Shown: positions 61,300 through 64,000 of the stretch, in pieces
Position numbering within the stretch: the first letter of the stretch is position 1
Layout of the letters: every line of letters begins with the position of its first letter
Assembly: GCF_900446255.1 (NCBI RefSeq)
Contig: NZ_UIGI01000001.1
Span: 2,754,763-2,818,762 of the forward strand
From: Buttiauxella agrestis
GTDB taxonomy: Bacteria > Pseudomonadota > Gammaproteobacteria > Enterobacterales > Enterobacteriaceae
DNA length: 64,000 bases
Reading direction: 5' to 3'
The notes under the pieces: generated by a model
Databases searched by the model: none
Told to the model about the DNA's origin: nothing
Seen by the model: the letters and a program-made list of their open reading frames with translations, nothing else
Program-made: the position numbers and the translations under genes

Positions 61300-61850
61300 A
61301 ATCCCACACAGTCCTTCAGATGGCCGAGCGCACGGCGAACCCAGCTTTTAATGGTGCCGAGCGGTTGATGCATCCATGTCGCAATTTCGCTATGCGACAT
61401 CCCCTGGTAGTAAGCCAGAACCACACTTTGGCGCTGCTCCGGGGGGAGATGCGCCAGGCAGCGAGTGAGTTGCTCGACTTCGTCGTCGCCATGATGAGTT
61501 TCTGCGCTTTCGTTACCCGACATCGGTGTGAACTCGGTGAGTTCTTCTTCGAGTTCGCTGGCGCGTGCTGTACCGCTTCGCAGCCAGTCAATGCAACGGT
61601 TGCGGACAATATGCGTCATCCATGTCATCGGGGAGCTCGCCGTCGGGTCGTAAGAAGCGGCACGGTTCCACACCGAGAGAAAGCTGTCATGAAGCACTTC
61701 TTCCGCCCAGGCCGAACGGCGCAACATTCGCAAAGCGACGGGAAAAAGGTGCGGGGAAGTCTGGCGATAGAGTTGTTCAAAAGCGCGACGGTCGCCCTCG
61801 GCAACCGCCCTTACCAGCATAACCTGATGCTGCACCTGCTTATTATCCAT
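61296..61850 (-). CDS. ECF sigma factor, SigK-like
   Basis: Extracytoplasmic-function sigma factor of 184 residues. Region 2 has FEQLYRQTSPHLFPVALRML and EEVLHDSFLSVWNRA; region 4 has LPPEQRQSVVLAYYQGMSHS and PLGTIKSWVRRAL, a helix-turn-helix that reads -35 elements. Closest resemblance is to the SigK-type ECF group paired with RskA anti-sigma factors. The start MDNKQVQHQVMLV at 61850 is chosen for its CAGGA element; upstream in-frame ATGs at 61856 and 61886 exist. It is between a fasciclin gene (54 bases upstream) and the anti-sigma gene. Confidence 0.87.
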   Translation of the reverse strand: MDNKQVQHQVMLVRAVAEGDRRAFEQLYRQTSPHLFPVALRMLRRSAWAEEVLHDSFLSVWNRAASYDPTASSPMTWMTHIVRNRCIDWLRSGTARASELEEELTEFTPMSGNESAETHHGDDEVEQLTRCLAHLPPEQRQSVVLAYYQGMSHSEIATWMHQPLGTIKSWVRRALGHLKDCVGL

Positions 61851-61904
61851 ATCCATCCTGATTGGGGTGTGGGCGAATTCACCCACACCGAGTATAGACA
61901 GGAT

Positions 61905-62465
61905 TTATTTCGGCATCAGAACCGTATCAATCACATCAATCACCCCGTTTTTCTGATTCACATCATAAGTGCTGATATTGGCAATATTGCCTTTGCCGTC
62001 TTTAAGCTGAATGTTGTGCGGGCCATTGCTCATAATCCACAGCGGCTGGCCGTTGACGGTTTTCAGTTCTGCATGACCGCCGCCATCTTTGATTTTTTTC
62101 TCAAGCTGCTTCATGTCGTATTTACCTGCCACCACGTGGTAAGTCAGGATGCTGGTCAGCGTGGCTTTATTCTCCGGTTTTACCAGATTTTCAACGGTGC
62201 CTGCCGGCAGTTTTGCAAAGGCGGCGTTAGTTGGCGCAAACACGGTAAATGGCCCTGGACCTTGCAAGGTATCCACCAGCCCTGCCGCTTTTACCGCCGC
62301 AACCAGCGTGGTGTGATCCTTAGAATTCAGCGCATTTTCTACAATATTTTTAGAAGGATACATCGCAGCGCCGCCTACCATAACGGAGTCTGACATCATG
62401 GCAGCCATGGAGGTTGCACTGAACAGTAACGATGTAGTAACAGCAGCAGTAATCAATTTGTTCAT
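61905..62465 (-). CDS. Secreted fasciclin (FAS1) domain protein
   Basis: Exported protein of 186 residues with signal peptide MNKLITAAVTTSLLFSATSMA. One FAS1 domain follows: the H1 motif TVFAPTNAAFAKLP, the YH motif in LTYHVVAGKYD and the H2 end NGVIDVIDTVLMPK. FAS1 domains mediate adhesion or surface interactions. AGGAA precedes the start. It is the first gene of an operon with the SigK-like sigma and RskA-like anti-sigma. A candidate ECF promoter lies upstream. Confidence 0.9.
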   Translation of the reverse strand: MNKLITAAVTTSLLFSATSMAAMMSDSVMVGGAAMYPSKNIVENALNSKDHTTLVAAVKAAGLVDTLQGPGPFTVFAPTNAAFAKLPAGTVENLVKPENKATLTSILTYHVVAGKYDMKQLEKKIKDGGGHAELKTVNGQPLWIMSNGPHNIQLKDGKGNIANISTYDVNQKNGVIDVIDTVLMPK

Positions 62466-62513
62466 GGTTAATTCCTCATTGCGTCAGGAGCGCGTTATTG
62501 GCTCACACTCTGA

Positions 62514-62541
62514 TATACGAATGAGGAAACGAACTGGATGC
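62514..62541 (-). promoter_or_regulatory. Candidate ECF (SigK-type) promoter of the fasciclin operon
   Basis: On the reverse strand, GCATCC (62541-62536), a 16-base spacer and CGTATA (62519-62514) resemble ECF promoters; mycobacterial SigK promoters are reported as CCATCC and CCGAAT. It lies 49 bases before the fasciclin start. The call rests on visual resemblance only. Confidence 0.4.
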
Positions 62542-62717
62542 AGAAAAAGTGAAATATTTTTCAGATTCGTTCTTTTTCTTCTTCACGCTAAAAATTTGCA
62601 TTAACGTTATGTGCCGTTAACACTTTTCAAACATTCATCACAAGTATTAACATACCCACCTGAATGTTCCAGATGGTTCGTCCGGAACGTAAATGTCTCC
62701 ACCAGTGAAAATGTCTG

Positions 62718-64000
62718 ATGAAAATTGTGCACCATGGAAAGATTTCCCTACCGCTGATTTTAGCTCCGGCCCTCTCTACCTTTGCGCTTCCCGTGCTCGC
62801 GGTAGAAGACACGATGGTCGTCAGCGCCACGCCAGGCCCGATTTCCGAGCTGGACACGCCCGCGGCGGTGAGTGTGGTCAATGGCGACGATATGCGCCAG
62901 GCGGCCCCACGCGTGAATCTTTCAGAAAGCCTCGGCAGCGTGCCGGGTCTGCAAGTTCAGAATCGCCAGAATTACGCGCAGGATTTACAGCTTTCGGTTC
63001 GTGGGTTCGGTTCGCGTTCCACTTACGGTGTGCGCGGGATACGGATGTATGTTGACGGTATTCCTGCCACCATGCCTGACGGGCAAGGGCAAACCTCGAA
63101 TATCGACATTAACAGCGTTGAAAGCATTGAAGTGCTGCGCGGGCCATTTTCAGCGCTCTACGGCAACGCATCTGGTGGCGTCATTAATGTCACGACAACC
63201 ACCGGCACGCAGCCGCCGACGCTCGAAGCCAGCACGTATTACGGGAGTTTTGGAAGCTGGCGCAATAGCGTTAAAGCGACAGGCGCTACCGGCGACGGCA
63301 CCCAGGCGGGCGATGTTGACTACGCTATCTCAGCATCACGCTTTACCACTCACGGTTATCGCGACCACAGCAGCGCACAAAAAAATCTCGGCAATGCCAA
63401 ACTGGGCGTGCGGCTTAACGAGGCGAGTAAAATAACGCTTCTGCTCAATAGCGTAGATATTGATGCCAACGATCCGGGCGGTTTAACCGAGCAGGAATGG
63501 CATGACAATCCGACGCAAGCCCCTCGCGCTGAACAATACAATACACGCAAGAGCACTAAACAGACTCAAGCCGGGCTGCGTTATGACCGCCAGCTAAGTG
63601 CCAATGACGATCTGAGCGTGATGATGTATGCCGGTGTGCGAGAAACCACGCAATACCAGTCAATTCCCGTGGCTCCGCAGTTGAACCCTACTCATCCAGG
63701 CGGCGTGATAGCGTTGTCCCGGCATTACCAGGGGATTGATTCGCGCTGGACGCATCGTGGAAATCTGCTCGCGGTTCCGGTGACATTTACCACCGGGCTT
63801 GATTACGAAACCATGTCGGAAAAGCGCAAAGGCTATCAAAACTTTGTCGTCGAAAATGGCACAACGGTTTTGGGTGAGAAAGGCGACCTGCGACGCGATG
63901 AGCGCAACCTGATGTGGAATGTCGATCCTTATTTGCAAACCGCATGGCAATTCACCGATAAGCTGAGTCTTGATGCGGGTGTGCGGTTTAGTTCGGTCTA
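62718..64000 (+). CDS. yncD: TonB-dependent receptor YncD/PqqU (5' part)
   Basis: Outer-membrane receptor, reported in E. coli to import pyrroloquinoline quinone. The start ATG 62718 opens MKIVHHGKISLPLILAPALS, a signal peptide ending near residue 28. A TonB box follows in EDTMVVSATP, then the plug with LSVRGFGSRSTYGVRGIRMY and VEVLRGPFSALYGNASGG-like sequence (here IEVLRGPF), then beta-barrel strands. About 427 codons are present without stop to the window edge, of about 700 expected. Sequence is very close to E. coli YncD. It is divergent from the fasciclin operon across 252 bases. Confidence 0.94.
   Translation, partial: MKIVHHGKISLPLILAPALSTFALPVLAVEDTMVVSATPGPISELDTPAAVSVVNGDDMRQAAPRVNLSESLGSVPGLQVQNRQNYAQDLQLSVRGFGSRSTYGVRGIRMYVDGIPATMPDGQGQTSNIDINSVESIEVLRGPFSALYGNASGGVINVTTTTGTQPPTLEASTYYGSFGSWRNSVKATGATGDGTQAGDVDYAISASRFTTHGYRDHSSAQKNLGNAKLGVRLNEASKITLLLNSVDIDANDPGGLTEQEWHDNPTQAPRAEQYNTRKSTKQTQAGLRYDRQLSANDDLSVMMYAGVRETTQYQSIPVAPQLNPTHPGGVIALSRHYQGIDSRWTHRGNLLAVPVTFTTGLDYETMSEKRKGYQNFVVENGTTVLGEKGDLRRDERNLMWNVDPYLQTAWQFTDKLSLDAGVRFSSV

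Noticed and set aside
61320-62393. Forward-strand open frame of 357 codons opposite the sigma and fasciclin genes
   Set aside because: It is antisense to three well-supported genes with signal peptide, domain motifs and ribosome-binding sites, and its own translation is His/Arg-rich with no family resemblance.

Overview
The window is chromosomal DNA of an Enterobacteriaceae species related to, but distinct from, Escherichia coli and Salmonella. Nearly every long gene has a recognisable E. coli counterpart of almost the same length, and the set (fnr-ogt-abg, pntAB, rstAB-tus-fumC-fumA-manA-ydgA, malI-malXY, add, ynfC-ynfD-ynfEGH-dmsD, clcB-bioD2-mlc-ynfLM-asr-ydgU-ydgD-mdtIJ-tqsA, nat, lacIZ, ansP, yncD) is typical of the replication-terminus half of enterobacterial chromosomes. 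A Tus gene with its own Ter site confirms this. REP/BIME and ERIC repeats are also enterobacterial. The genus cannot be fixed from the sequence alone; a Buttiauxella/Kluyvera/Lelliottia-like organism would fit.

Layout. 1-5.0 kb: 3' part of abgB, then abgT, ogt, fnr and uspE, with an FNR site upstream of fnr. 5.0-5.5 kb: a gap with a possible leader peptide and attenuator-like hairpins but no gene behind them. 5.5-10 kb: pntAB (reverse strand) and ydgH. 10-14.4 kb: ydgI, folM and the RstAB two-component system with a PhoP-box-like promoter. 14.4-21.6 kb: Ter site and tus, both fumarase genes, manA and ydgA. 22-24 kb: a secreted alkylsulfatase, where E. coli has uid genes. 24-28 kb: the malI/malX-malY regulon with two MalI operators. 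28.1-30.2 kb: an accessory patch between malY and add holding a decayed Arc-family phage-type repressor, a Rap1a/Tai-like immunity protein and two small exported proteins. 30.2-38.3 kb: add, a YfeH-like transporter, ynfC/ynfD and the selenate/DMSO-type reductase operon ynfE-G-H-dmsD behind a perfect NarL/NarP site. 38.6-42 kb: an OsmU-type osmoprotectant ABC transporter, placed as in Salmonella. 42-49.3 kb: clcB, bioD2, mlc, ynfL/ynfM and an M32 carboxypeptidase. 49.3-53.6 kb: asr with an RstA box between two ERIC elements, ydgU, ydgD, mdtJI with a candidate leader ORF, tqsA and pptA. 53.6-58.9 kb: an arylamine N-acetyltransferase and lacI-lacZ without lacY or lacA. 59-64 kb: ansP, a fasciclin - ECF sigma - anti-sigma operon, and the start of the TonB receptor gene yncD (pqqU).

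Links between parts. RstA made at 12.3 kb probably acts on the box in front of asr at 49.4 kb. FNR made at 3.1 kb is a candidate regulator of the anaerobic reductase operon. Mlc and MalI are sugar regulators acting on PTS genes, and MalI sits beside its target.

The most unusual units are the fasciclin/SigK-like/RskA-like operon, which repeats an arrangement known from mycobacteria, the decayed phage patch at 28-30 kb, and the orphan attenuator-like leader at 5.2 kb.
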